This document shows, one piece after another, positions 41,828-50,146 of a DNA stretch of 64,000 nt (its first letter is position 1; each line of letters begins with the position of its first letter). Source of the stretch: Actinacidiphila acidipaludis. GTDB taxonomy: Bacteria; Actinomycetota; Actinomycetes; Streptomycetales; Streptomycetaceae. The notes under the pieces are model-generated. The model had not been told where the DNA came from and ran no database searches. It saw only the letters and a program-made list of their open reading frames with translations. Location of the stretch: contig NZ_JAINZZ010000005.1 of assembly GCF_019890725.1 (NCBI RefSeq), positions 186,001 through 250,000 of the forward strand, in the 5' to 3' direction. The position numbers were made by a program, and so were the translations under genes.

Positions 41828-42822
41828 CGTCGTTCAGGCGTCCCGCCGGCCGCCAGACGTGCGCACTCGGCCAGCCGCACGATCTCCACCAGGACGAAGA
41901 GCGCGACCAGACCGCACCATCGCGCCGGCCGTGTGGGGTGGCGGTCCACCCACAGCCTCCTCCAGCGCGACCGAACGCGGAGCAACTCCGCCCCGAAGCA
42001 GGCGGCCACCGTCGGGCCGGGCGCGCGGGCCCACTTCTGGAAAGGGGATCCGCACCCCCTGCGGTTCTTGGTGACCACGCTGCTCAGGGTCCGCCGCGCC
42101 GGGTGCCGCACCAGTGCCGACGTCACAGGTATCACGGGGACGCCCGCGGCGCGGGTCCGTTCGCACCACTCCTCGTCCCCGCCGCTGAGCAGGCCCGCGG
42201 CGAAGGAGCCCACGTGTGCGAAGACGGCGCTGCACGTCCCCAGGTTGGCGGTGGCCGCGAAACCGCGGGAGAGGTAGTCGCCTTGACGTAAGTGCATGCG
42301 CCGGTCGAAGTCCTCGACGACATGCGGGCGATGCGGATCTCGTGAGGTGACGCTGATCGAGCCGCCCGCCACCACGCAGCAGGGCGACCCGACCAGTGCG
42401 CGCACCATCTCACTGATCCACTGGGGGTGGGGCAGGCAGTCCGCGTCCGTGAAGAGGACGAGGTCGCTGTGTGCCAAGCCGAGTCCGGCGTTCCGCGCCG
42501 CGTAGGAACCGATGGGTTCCGGCGCGTGGACGAGTGTGACGGAAGCGCACCCCGGGCGCGGCAGGAACCCGACCCTGGCCTCGTTGTTGTCCACCAGGAC
42601 GATGCGGACCAGGTCCGCCGGATAGTCCTGCTGGTCCAGGGCGTGAAGCAGTCGGTCGAGCGGCGCCCTGGACACCTCGAAGAAGGGCACGACAACGGTC
42701 ACCGTCGGTGCCGCCGCATTGGCGCGCTGTCTGTGAAGGGCACAGCCGGCGTCGAGTGCTGATCGGGGTGACGGGGCGGCGCAAGGTTGCGGACGCCCCG
42801 GTTCTGCCTCCGTCGTCGCCAC
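41824..42822 (-). CDS. Family 2 glycosyltransferase with C-terminal membrane segment
   Basis: A 332-residue GT-A enzyme. TVTVVVPFFEV (40-50) starts the nucleotide-sugar domain; LVRIVLVDNNE follows, and the metal-binding DAD is in LVLFTDADCLPHPQW (126-128). GSYAARNAGL is the usual helix, and GGDEEWCER (214-222) the acceptor-site acidic motif. A single hydrophobic segment at 303-319 near the C-terminus would tether it to the membrane. The chosen GTG (42822) has a G-rich site upstream; the open frame continues to 43275 but lacks coding character. The donor and acceptor are unknown. It overlaps the FRG gene by four bases. Confidence 0.8.
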   Translation of the reverse strand: MATTEAEPGRPQPCAAPSPRSALDAGCALHRQRANAAAPTVTVVVPFFEVSRAPLDRLLHALDQQDYPADLVRIVLVDNNEARVGFLPRPGCASVTLVHAPEPIGSYAARNAGLGLAHSDLVLFTDADCLPHPQWISEMVRALVGSPCCVVAGGSISVTSRDPHRPHVVEDFDRRMHLRQGDYLSRGFAATANLGTCSAVFAHVGSFAAGLLSGGDEEWCERTRAAGVPVIPVTSALVRHPARRTLSSVVTKNRRGCGSPFQKWARAPGPTVAACFGAELLRVRSRWRRLWVDRHPTRPARWCGLVALFVLVEIVRLAECARLAAGGTPERR

Positions 42823-42981
42823 AGCGCCCCCCGTCCCCCGAGCACAAGCCGCCCCGCAGGCCAGGTTATCCGCGGATCGGCAGCCTCGTCCCGGACTCCG
42901 AACGGCCGCGTCGTGGGCGACGGTCTGATCCGCGCATCCGCCGGTCGGGCATGCCACCGGGGGACGATCTGCGCCGCGTCC

Positions 42982-43209
42982 ATGAAGGTGAGCGCGGCGG
43001 GCACGGCTCCGTCGTCCGGCGCTGCGGACCGTCTCGCGCGGCTCGCGCGGATCGGGGGCACCACCGGCAGGGTCGCCGTCCGTCTCGGCGTGCCCGGCCA
43101 GGCAGGCATCCGAGCACGCGTCCGCGCCTCCTCCATCAAGGGTGGGTCCGGCGACTCGCTGAACGCCACGACGTACGGCCCGTGGCTCTACCTCTACTTC
43201 ACCAAGTAG
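42982..43209 (+). pseudogene. C-terminal remnant of a secreted protein
   Basis: The frame ends GIRARVRASSIKGGSGDSLN, ATTYGPWLYLYFTK, TAG. This tail resembles, from memory, the C-termini of small streptomycete secreted proteins, and a strong terminator follows 22 bases later, as expected for a real gene end. Upstream of about 42980 the frame loses sense, there is no ribosome binding site before the ATG at 42982, and no signal peptide can be found. I read it as a 5'-deleted gene. It could instead be a frameshifted gene with its N-terminus in another frame. Confidence 0.4.
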
Positions 43210-43230
43210 GCGGCACCGCACGGCAGATCG

Positions 43231-43262
43231 CGCGCCCCGGGACTGGGCGGTCCCGGGGCGCG
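43231..43262. terminator. Terminator hairpin
   Basis: CGCGCCCCGGGAC (43231-43243) pairs perfectly with GTCCCGGGGCGCG (43250-43262) around a 6-base loop. It lies between the convergent secreted-protein remnant and the sedolisin gene. Confidence 0.75.
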
Positions 43263-43430
43263 GGCTCTTCCGCACCAGACGCGTCAGGCGTCAGCCGTCA
43301 GCCGTTGCCCGCAGCCGGGCCTCCGCCGGCCCGATCGTCCCCTCGCGCTCGGAGCCGCTGCGGCACCGCCCCGATGGAAGTTGCACGGTCTGGTGTCGCC
43401 AAGCTGCACGTTCGCGGGATGCGGCTGCGG

Positions 43431-44636
43431 TCAGAAGGCGCCGGTGCCGTTGGGAGTGCCCAGGCCGGTGGGGCCGTCCCATCCTGCACGGGCGTGACAC
43501 CACTGCGAGGGGGCCAGCAGGCAGAGGCCGTTGCTGCCGGACGTGACGTCGTTCAACGATGAGGCATGTCGGTAAGGGTAGTTGTTGTCGATCGAGGCGG
43601 AGTTGCCCGCCAGGGCGTACACCGAGGCGATGACCGGCGAGGAGACGCTGGTGCCGCCGAAGACCAGCCAGCCCGACAGTCCCTGGTAGGTCGTGCTGTC
43701 GTAGACGGCCACGCCGGTGGAGGGGTCGGCGACCGCGGAGACGTCCGCCTCGGCGCGCCGGGTGCAACCAGTGCCGGAGGCGGCGGCTCCGCTCAGCGCC
43801 GAGTTGTAGGCGGAGCAGCCGCTGCCCGCGCGGCTCCACGCGGTCTCGGTCCAGCCGCGGGAGTTCGAGGCGGTGCTGAGGGTGGTTCCGCCGACCGCGG
43901 TGACGTAGTGCGAGGACGCGGGGTAGCTCGCACCGTAGCCGTTGTCACCGGAACTGGCGGTGACCGCGATGCCCGGGTGGTTGTAGTACGAGCCGTAGGT
44001 GGAGTCGGAGGCGTCGGAGCCGCCGTAGCTGTTGCTGATCGCCACCACACCCTTGGTCGCGGCGGCCCGGTTCACCGCGGCGCCCAGGTTGGCGAAGGAC
44101 GCGCTCTTGGCCTCCACCAGCAGGATGTGGCAGTTCGGGCAGATCGCCGAGACCATGTCGAGGTCCAGTGAGATCTCCTGGGTCCAGCCGCCGTCCGTGG
44201 CCGGGTAGCTGGTGCCGCCGTTCTGGTCGATCTTCTTGAAGCAGCCGTTGGCGGTGGTGCAGGCCCGGAGTCCGTAGTGGCTGCGGTAGACGCCGAGGTC
44301 GGCCTCCGCGGTCGGGTCGTTGTACGCGTCGACGATCGCGACCGTGCGGCCCGAACCAGCGGTCGCCGACGGCAACTTGTACGCGGACTGCAGGCTGGAG
44401 GGACCGTAGCCCGACGGTGCCGCGGTGGCCGCATGCGACGTCCCGGCCACGATGTCGGTACGGACGATCGCCTTGCAGGCGGCGAAGCCTGCCTTGGCCG
44501 TCGCGCAGGAGTGCGCGGGTGCCTGCTGCGTGGGCGCCGCGGCGCCTTGCGAAGCCGCCGCTGGGCCGAGGACCGTGAACGATATCGCCGTCAGGGCCAC
44601 GCTGAGGGTACTCAACGGTCGTGCGCGCAGGTGCAT
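43431..44636 (-). CDS. Secreted sedolisin-type serine-carboxyl peptidase (family S53)
   Basis: A 401-residue protease. The signal peptide spans MHLRARPLSTLSVALTAISF to about AAASQG. The sedolisin catalytic set is readable: Glu154 and Asp158 in WTQEISLDLDM, the oxyanion Asp231 in ASSGDNGYG, and Ser330 in FGGTSVSSPV. The propeptide found in many S53 proteases is missing or very short, because the catalytic domain starts near residue 70 (GYGPSSLQSAYKLP). The product should degrade proteins outside the cell, usually at acidic pH. ATG 44636 has a GAGGAGAG site. The C-terminus (GLGTPNGTGAF) is intact. Confidence 0.9.
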   Translation of the reverse strand: MHLRARPLSTLSVALTAISFTVLGPAAASQGAAAPTQQAPAHSCATAKAGFAACKAIVRTDIVAGTSHAATAAPSGYGPSSLQSAYKLPSATAGSGRTVAIVDAYNDPTAEADLGVYRSHYGLRACTTANGCFKKIDQNGGTSYPATDGGWTQEISLDLDMVSAICPNCHILLVEAKSASFANLGAAVNRAAATKGVVAISNSYGGSDASDSTYGSYYNHPGIAVTASSGDNGYGASYPASSHYVTAVGGTTLSTASNSRGWTETAWSRAGSGCSAYNSALSGAAASGTGCTRRAEADVSAVADPSTGVAVYDSTTYQGLSGWLVFGGTSVSSPVIASVYALAGNSASIDNNYPYRHASSLNDVTSGSNGLCLLAPSQWCHARAGWDGPTGLGTPNGTGAF

Positions 44637-45558
44637 ATGACTCTCCTCGGGTCGTGAAGATCGCGACCGGGCCAGCGTCGTGGAAAAGGGACCCAGGGGA
44701 AAGCCATGGAATGTTAAAGGCGTACGCCGTTTTACGAGCCCTGGTCGACTCGACGGCGGATTAGCGACGTACCGCACGACATATCCACTAAACAGCTACC
44801 ATCGAGCGCGTGCTTGCGATCATCAAATCCCCGCACCTTCCGCCTTGCGAACACACATCATCCTCACCGGATCGCTACGGCGAGGAATCGGTATTCCAGC
44901 CGCACTCCGTGATGTGACGGTTGGTCGAGGTCGAGGGACAGTGGCGACGAGGCCGCTGGGTCTGCCATCACCATGGCCGTCGCCCTTCCGACCGCACTCG
45001 CACCGGCCCTCCTCCAAGCCGTCCGGGCTCCGCCGAGGACTGGATACTCCCCCCCCAAGGACCGAATCGCCGCCCGCCGGCCTTTCACCTCAGCGAAAGA
45101 GCGGCTCGGCGCACCATCCGTGTGCGCCGGGATCGTGGCGAATACGGAGTGCGCCGAATGTGCTTCCGCCCTCCACGGGCCGTGGAGTGTTGCTGCCGAT
45201 TAGGTGCGTCAGAATTCTGATTACCCCGGCTCTCCGGGACGGCGTTTAGCCAGGGGCACCGCCGAGCGAGGAGGGCGCCGTGGACGTGCCGCATGAACGG
45301 TGCGACGAGACCATCCGGGTGGCCGCGCCCGCCTCGCTGTCCTGCTTCGGACGACCGCGCGCCTACAGTCTCCTGGCGCTCAGTCAGGCCGTGCTCGCAT
45401 CCCGAGCGGGAGCCAGCCGCACCGCGACGCCAAGGTCAGCAGGTGACAGCAGCGGCCCAGAAGCCGAATCTCTGAAGCGCCGGTCCTCTCGCCTGCCCGG
45501 GGGCAGGATGATCGCATTGACCGTGAGGGGATCGGTGGGCAACGCTAACCTTCCGATC
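44637..45558. other. Long intergenic region, no gene seen
   Basis: About 920 bases between the sedolisin and the HIT-like gene. The first 150 bases are less GC-rich and hold the sedolisin promoter region. Several frames of 60-190 codons are open on both strands, as expected at this GC content, but none has both a ribosome binding site and recognisable protein sequence. A short hairpin (CTCCACGGGCCGTGGAG, about 45171-45187) lies within it. Confidence 0.4.
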
Positions 45559-46185
45559 ATGGCCTTGCGACCTGATGAGTTCTACGACCATGCCCGTGCC
45601 GCTGCGGATGCGGAGCTACGGCTTCCGCTGGCGAGGATGACCGGCTGGAACATCAGCCCGTTCGAGCAGGACGGGCTGAGCGTCGCGCCACTGCGGCCGC
45701 CGGTGCTCCCCGAGCCGGCGCGGCACGGCGAGGGCGCTGTGGACTGCGACAATTGCCGTGAGCGGGACGAGGGCATCTGGTTCAACGAGCGCTGGCGACT
45801 CGCCCGGATCGAAGGCGTCGGTGTGCCCCTGGTGCTGATGCTGTTCCCGCGCGAGCACTACGACATGGCGGATCTCTCCGACGAGATGGCTGCGGAACTG
45901 GGCGTGCTCACCACACACCTCGTCCGGCACGTGCAAGCGCTGCCGTACATCTCCCGAGCCCACGTCTACCGGATCGGGGACGGAGCCGAACATCTGCACA
46001 TCTGGTTCTTCGCCCGGCCCGAGGGGCAGACCCAGCTGTTCGGGTCGTGGATGCCCGTCTGGGACGACCTGCTGCCGGAGTACCCGGCAGACATAGCCGA
46101 AGCGGATGCGGCCGCAGTCGCCGACGCATTGGTTGCCTCGTACGGAGGCCGGCGCCGGGTCACCGACGGTCTGACGCGCGACTGA
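45559..46185 (+). CDS. HIT-like family protein
   Basis: A 208-residue protein with the histidine-triad core in its C-terminal half: VPLVLMLFPREHYDMADLSD is the conserved beta strand and loop, and HLHIWFF with His146 and His148 is the partly conserved triad, preceded by His135 in RAHVYRIG. A CDNCRERDEG element (63-72) could be a metal site with another Cys or a structural motif. HIT proteins hydrolyse or transfer nucleotides; the third His of the canonical HxHxH is not in place (HLHIW), so activity is uncertain. ATG 45559 is chosen from the beginning of protein-like sequence; its ribosome binding site is poor. Confidence 0.7.
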   Translation: MALRPDEFYDHARAAADAELRLPLARMTGWNISPFEQDGLSVAPLRPPVLPEPARHGEGAVDCDNCRERDEGIWFNERWRLARIEGVGVPLVLMLFPREHYDMADLSDEMAAELGVLTTHLVRHVQALPYISRAHVYRIGDGAEHLHIWFFARPEGQTQLFGSWMPVWDDLLPEYPADIAEADAAAVADALVASYGGRRRVTDGLTRD

Positions 46186-46186
46186 C

Positions 46187-46261
46187 GCTGTACCATCTCG
46201 ATGGTTAGGGTCGTGAAAACCGTCGTGGCAGCGATGTCACCGTGGGTTCGAACGCCGCAGC
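46187..46261 (+). other. tRNA-Ser-like remnant
   Basis: The sequence has a D-loop-like GATGGTTAGGG, an anticodon-arm-like GGT-CGTGAAA-ACC (TGA would be a serine anticodon, but the invariant T33 is G), a long variable arm hairpin (CGTGGCAGCGATGTCACCG) and a T-arm-like GTGGGTTCGAACGCCGC with four of five stem pairs. The acceptor stem and CCA-proximal part do not pair over seven bases. I read it as a decayed tRNA-Ser gene or a tRNA-derived integration scar, not a functional tRNA. Confidence 0.35.
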
Positions 46262-46358
46262 CTTCGCGGCGGGTGCAGTGCTGAAAACGGCGCCTGACCA
46301 GGCAAGCTCGTGGCTCCCCACCCGATCTGGCGCGGTGGTGGCACGGGCACGCACCTCG

Positions 46359-46685
46359 TCAGTCCTGGTCGGTCCCGCACGGCTCGGGGGCGGCCCGGCG
46401 CCCCGCCTGCAGAAGGAAGAGCAGACCAACAGCGGCCGCCAGCACGAAACTCGCCGAGTCGGCAATATCGACAACGGTGAAGGATGCTCCCAGCAGGTGC
46501 GGCACCTTGGCGGTCAGCATTCCGAAGCCCATGAGGAGCGGAGGCCAAGCCGAGGAGTGGCGCATGACCTGGCCGGGACTCGCGCGCTTCCGCGTTTTCG
46601 CCCGCTGCCACCAGAAGAGACCGGCCGACAGAAGGATCAGCACACAACCCAACACCACGACGGACCAGTCCATGAACCCGAGCAT
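46359..46685 (-). CDS. Small membrane protein (108 residues)
   Basis: Two or three hydrophobic segments are visible: MLGFMDWSVVVLGCVLILLS with AGLFWW (1-26), PPLLMGFGMLTAKVPHLLG (48-66), and SASFVLAAAVGLLFLLQAG (77-95). A positively charged loop (QRAKTRKRASPGQ) follows the first. No family is recognised. The ATG at 46685 has a strong GGGAGGGGG site. It stands alone, between the tRNA-like remnant and the AraC remnant. Confidence 0.65.
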   Translation of the reverse strand: MLGFMDWSVVVLGCVLILLSAGLFWWQRAKTRKRASPGQVMRHSSAWPPLLMGFGMLTAKVPHLLGASFTVVDIADSASFVLAAAVGLLFLLQAGRRAAPEPCGTDQD

Positions 46686-46805
46686 CGATCCCCCTCCCTG
46701 GGTACGGATCCTCCCGCGGAGTGTGACAGCTGTCGGGGACGCACGCTACGGCCAGGTCGGAGTGGTGGACCCGCCCGACGGGAAGCAGGGTCCACCACCC
46801 CCCTC

Positions 46806-47042
46806 AGCTGGAAAATCCGCCCGCCCCGCGGTGGGAGTCTCGGCGGATCGTTTCTTGCACGCCTTCACGCAATGGCTGATGTCGGCGAAGTACCAGCGAG
46901 CGGCGATCTCGGCCACGGTGAGGTCGTCGAGCCGGTTGAAGAGCCGCCAGCCGGCGTGTTCCAGCTCCGGTCCCCGCCGGTCGTCCGGACCGGCGACAAG
47001 GCCGTCGAGCGACGTCGGCAATCGACGGGCTCGCCGGGCGAT
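46806..47042 (-). pseudogene. C-terminal remnant of an AraC-family regulator
   Basis: The minus frame downstream of the FMN reductase gene reads LTVAEIAARWYFADISHCVK, ACKKRSAETPTA, the second helix-turn-helix of an AraC regulator (compare IAxxxGFxDxSHFxRxFKxxxGxxP), preceded by LEHAGWRLFNRLDD. The N-terminal sensor domain and first helix-turn-helix are absent, and key residues (the G and F of GF, the Gly before the final Pro) are changed. There is no own start or ribosome binding site. Such a regulator may once have governed the flavin monooxygenase pair next to it. Confidence 0.5.
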
Positions 47043-47049
47043 GAGCCGG

Positions 47050-47703
47050 TCAGCTCCCCTGCTCGGTACCTCCCAGCAACTCCTGCATCGACGCGAGGTC
47101 TTCATCGATCACGTCGCGTCGTGCCCGTGGCCCACACGCGTGCAGCAGACGCGAGAAGTCGGCGGCCGCGGCGACGATGCGCTCCGCCAGCGCGGATCCC
47201 GACTCCAGGCCGAAGTCGCTGGTGGCGGCATAGACCGCGCGCGGCGAGACGATCGCGTGCAGATAGGTGAGCATCGGGCGGAGGGCGTGTTCGAGAACCA
47301 GCGAGTGACGCTCGGTTCCGCCGGTCGCCCCGATGAGTACGGGCATGTCGGAGAGCGTGTGTTCCGGCAGGACGTCGAAGAAGGATTTGAAGAGCCCGCT
47401 GAAGGAGGCGTTGAAGGCGGGTGTGACGGCGATGACCCCGTCCGCGTCGGCGACCGACGCGAAGGCCGACTCCAGTTCGTCCCTGGTGAACCCGGTCAGC
47501 ATCGCGTCCATGATCGGGTGACCCAAGGGGCGCAGTTCGACGACTGCCGTCTCGGCGTGGTCACCGAGTCGTTCGAGTTCGGCCGCCACGGCTGTCACGA
47601 GCCGGTCCGCCAGGAGCCGTGTGGAGGACGGCTCCCGCAACCCGCCGGCGATGACGGTCAGCTTCACCGTGTTCGCCGCGTCGCTCTGGTCCATCGTGCT
47701 CAC
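47050..47703 (-). CDS. NAD(P)H-dependent FMN reductase (CE1759 type)
   Basis: A 217-residue flavodoxin-fold reductase. LTVIAGGLREPSSTRLLADR carries the FMN phosphate-binding loop, VVELRPLGHPIMDAML follows, and VIAVTPAFNASFSGLFKSFF is the NADPH-dependent FMN reductase signature region with the PxFN/S motif; PVLIGATGG and LRPMLTYLHAIVSP close the domain. It matches the CE1759-family FMN reductases that are paired with CE1758-type monooxygenases. The GTG at 47703 overlaps the TGA of the upstream monooxygenase gene. Its role is to supply reduced FMN to that partner. Confidence 0.85.
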   Translation of the reverse strand: MSTMDQSDAANTVKLTVIAGGLREPSSTRLLADRLVTAVAAELERLGDHAETAVVELRPLGHPIMDAMLTGFTRDELESAFASVADADGVIAVTPAFNASFSGLFKSFFDVLPEHTLSDMPVLIGATGGTERHSLVLEHALRPMLTYLHAIVSPRAVYAATSDFGLESGSALAERIVAAAADFSRLLHACGPRARRDVIDEDLASMQELLGGTEQGS

Positions 47704-48842
47704 CGCGCTTCGGAATGGTCGTCGTGGGACAGCGGTCCTTCCCCGGCCCTGTGGGCGTCCAGCAGGGACTGGTGGGTCGGGGCCGGGGGTACTTCGGCGG
47801 GCCGGCCCACGGCGAACTCCTTACGGAGCACCGGCACTACTTCCTCACCGAGGATGTCGAGTTGTTCGAGCACCGTCGTGAGCGGAAGTCCGGCGTGGTC
47901 GACGAGGAACAGCTGTCGTTGGTAGTCGCCGGCGTACTCACGGAATCCGAGCGTCTTCTCGATGACCTGCGCCGGCGATCCGACTGTCAGGGGTGTGAGG
48001 GCCGTGAAGTCCTCCAACGAGGGTCCGTGGCCGTAGACGGGCGCGTTGTCGAAGTACGGCCGGAACTCCTTCACCGCGTCCTGACTGTTCTGGCGTATGA
48101 ACACCTGACCGCCCAGGCCCACGATCGCCTGCTCCGGTGTGCCGTGGCCGTAATGCGCGAACCGTCTCCGGTACAGCTCCACCATCGACTGCGTGTGCGA
48201 GGCGGGCCAGAAGATGTGGTTGGCGAAGAATCCGTCGCCGTAGTGGGCCGCCAGTTCGGCCACGTCGGGGGTGCGGATCGCGGCGTGCCACACGAAGGGC
48301 GGTACGTCGTCCAGGGGGCGGGGCGCGAGCGTGAATCCCTGGAGCGACGACCGCAGCTTGCCCTCCCAGTCGACCACGTCCTCGCGCCACAGGCGGCGCA
48401 GCAGGCCGTAGTGCTCGACGGTCAGCGGGACGGCCTGGCGGATGTCCTGCCCGAACCAGGGATAGACGGGTCCGGTATTCCCCCGTCCGAGCATGACGTC
48501 GGCGCGACCGCCGGAGACGTGCTGCAGCACGCTGAAGTCCTCGGCGATCTTCACGGGATCATTGGTCGTGATCAGCGTGGTGGCGGTGGACAGCAGGAGA
48601 CGTTCGGTCTGCCCGGCGATGTAGCCGAGCAGCGTCGTCGGTGAGGACGGTACGAACGGCGGGTTGTGGTGCTCGCCGGTGGCGAAGACGTCGAGTCCGA
48701 CCTCTTCGGCCTTGCGCGCGATCGTGATGGTGGCCTGGATACGTTCCGCTTCGGTGGGGGTGGTCCCCGCGGTGGGGTCGGCGGTGACATCACCCACGGT
48801 GAAGATGCCGAACTGCATGCCACATGCCTCGGCCGAGTTCAT
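47700..48842 (-). CDS. FMN-dependent luciferase-like monooxygenase (CE1758 type)
   Basis: A 380-residue TIM-barrel flavin monooxygenase. MQFGIFTVGDVTADPTAGTT opens the conserved part, VGLDVFATGEHHNPPF is the strand-2/helix-2 signature with GEHH, and DFSVLQHVSGGRADVMLGRG marks the FMN pocket. The C-terminal part (VGSPAQVIEKTLGFREYAGD) is typical. The ATG at 48842 is preferred because it follows an AGGGAG site; the conserved sequence begins eight residues later. The tail (HDDHSEAR) runs over the start of the FMN reductase gene, a two-component system. The substrate is unknown. Confidence 0.85.
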   Translation of the reverse strand: MNSAEACGMQFGIFTVGDVTADPTAGTTPTEAERIQATITIARKAEEVGLDVFATGEHHNPPFVPSSPTTLLGYIAGQTERLLLSTATTLITTNDPVKIAEDFSVLQHVSGGRADVMLGRGNTGPVYPWFGQDIRQAVPLTVEHYGLLRRLWREDVVDWEGKLRSSLQGFTLAPRPLDDVPPFVWHAAIRTPDVAELAAHYGDGFFANHIFWPASHTQSMVELYRRRFAHYGHGTPEQAIVGLGGQVFIRQNSQDAVKEFRPYFDNAPVYGHGPSLEDFTALTPLTVGSPAQVIEKTLGFREYAGDYQRQLFLVDHAGLPLTTVLEQLDILGEEVVPVLRKEFAVGRPAEVPPAPTHQSLLDAHRAGEGPLSHDDHSEAR

Positions 48843-49230
48843 GTCGAACTCCCTGGCTCTGCTGGTGGACTCCATCTCATGTTCTCACCCGCGCACCTGC
48901 CCCGCCCGGTGATGGCCCCTGTCACCGGCGATCGCCTGGCGGCATCGGCTCTGCGGGGATCGGACGGCGAGCGCGTGACGCTCTGCCGCTACCGCATTCC
49001 GCATCGTGCCGGGCTCGTACCAGGTCGATTCCGCCCGCGTTGTGACCAGTATGGGTCGTGTCTAGTCTTGGACTCGTGGCGGTCTGCGCCACGAGCCGCG
49101 GGGTACCACGCCGCCCTGGGAAAAACGTTCCCGGCCCTTTGCGGCGACTGCCCGCCGTTCGGTCGAGTCAACCGGATCGTGCGCAGGAAAAGGTGACGCA
49201 CTTCCGCGCTTGAGGGCGCCGGAGGTCGAT
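48843..49230. promoter_or_regulatory. Divergent promoter region of the monooxygenase and hydrolase genes
   Basis: About 390 bases without a gene. Two small inverted repeats lie side by side: AGTC-TTG-GACT (49064-49074) and CTCGTGGCG-GTCTG-CGCCACGAG (49073-49095). Both are near the middle of the divergent region and could be regulator sites. A GGAGG site for the plus-strand hydrolase lies at 49221-49225. Confidence 0.4.
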
Positions 49231-50097
49231 GTGCTCCCCACGCGACACAAGACAGCAACCATCAACGGGCAGAGTGTGTTCTACCGCGAGGCCGGCCCCG
49301 GCGACGCGCCGGTGGTGCTGCTGCTCCACGGATTTCCGAGCAGTTCTCACATGTTCCGCCACCTCGTGCCCGCATTGGCCGACGACTATCACGTGATAGC
49401 TCCCGATCACATCGGATACGGGCATTCGGCCATGCCCAAGGTCGACGAGTTCGACTACACCTTCGACAACCTGGCGAGCGTCACGGCCGGGCTGATGGAC
49501 CACCTGGGCGTCAAACGGTTCGCGATCTACGTGCACGACTACGGTGCCCCGATCGGCTGGCGCCTGGCGCTCGACCCGTCCTACGACGTCACCGCGATCA
49601 TCTCGCAGAGCGGGAACGCCTACATGGAGGGCTTCGCCAAGCCGTTCTGGGACGACCTGTTCGCGTACGCCACCGAGCCGAGCCGTGAGACCGAGCCGGG
49701 AGCCCGTGCCAAGTTCAGCCCGAGCACGACGCGTTGGCAGTACGAGAACGGCGCACCCGACACCGACCTGGTCAGCCCCGACACGTGGACCCTCGACCAG
49801 CTCCTGCTGGAGCGGCCGGGCAACGACGAGGTGCAGCTCGCACTGTTCCGTGACTACCCGACGAACATCGACGGCTACGGAAAGCTGCAGGAGTACTTCC
49901 GCACCAGCCAGGTGCCGCTGCTCGCGGTATGGGGCGAGCGGGACGAGATCTTCGGGCCGGACGGCGCACGGGCGTTCTCCCGCGACCTGCCCGACGCCGA
50001 GGTCCACCTGCTGCCTGCCGGCCACTTCGCCCTGGAGACGCACCTGGACGCCATCAGCGGGTACATCCACGGATTCCTCGGACGCGTCCTGACGTGA
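49231..50097 (+). CDS. Alpha/beta hydrolase (haloalkane dehalogenase / epoxide hydrolase-like)
   Basis: A 288-residue soluble enzyme. VVLLLHGFPSSSHMFR contains the HGFP oxyanion loop. VIAPDHIGYGHS follows, and the nucleophile elbow is YVHDYGAPIGW with Asp103, the aspartate nucleophile of dehalogenases and epoxide hydrolases. LLAVWGERDEIFGP holds the acidic member, and His265 in LPAGHFALE completes the triad. The GTG at 49231 is chosen because GGAGG lies five bases upstream; an earlier start at 49210 lacks a site. The MOSC fusion gene follows after 49 bases, so the two probably share a transcript. Confidence 0.85.
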   Translation: MLPTRHKTATINGQSVFYREAGPGDAPVVLLLHGFPSSSHMFRHLVPALADDYHVIAPDHIGYGHSAMPKVDEFDYTFDNLASVTAGLMDHLGVKRFAIYVHDYGAPIGWRLALDPSYDVTAIISQSGNAYMEGFAKPFWDDLFAYATEPSRETEPGARAKFSPSTTRWQYENGAPDTDLVSPDTWTLDQLLLERPGNDEVQLALFRDYPTNIDGYGKLQEYFRTSQVPLLAVWGERDEIFGPDGARAFSRDLPDAEVHLLPAGHFALETHLDAISGYIHGFLGRVLT

Positions 50098-50146
50098 ACG
50101 CCGTCCGACCCGCCCTTTCGCGCCGGCCTTCCCACAGAGAGGTGGC

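Noticed and set aside
46187..46261. Functional tRNA gene
   Set aside because: No seven-pair acceptor stem can be formed, T33 is replaced and one T-stem pair is broken. Reported as a remnant only.
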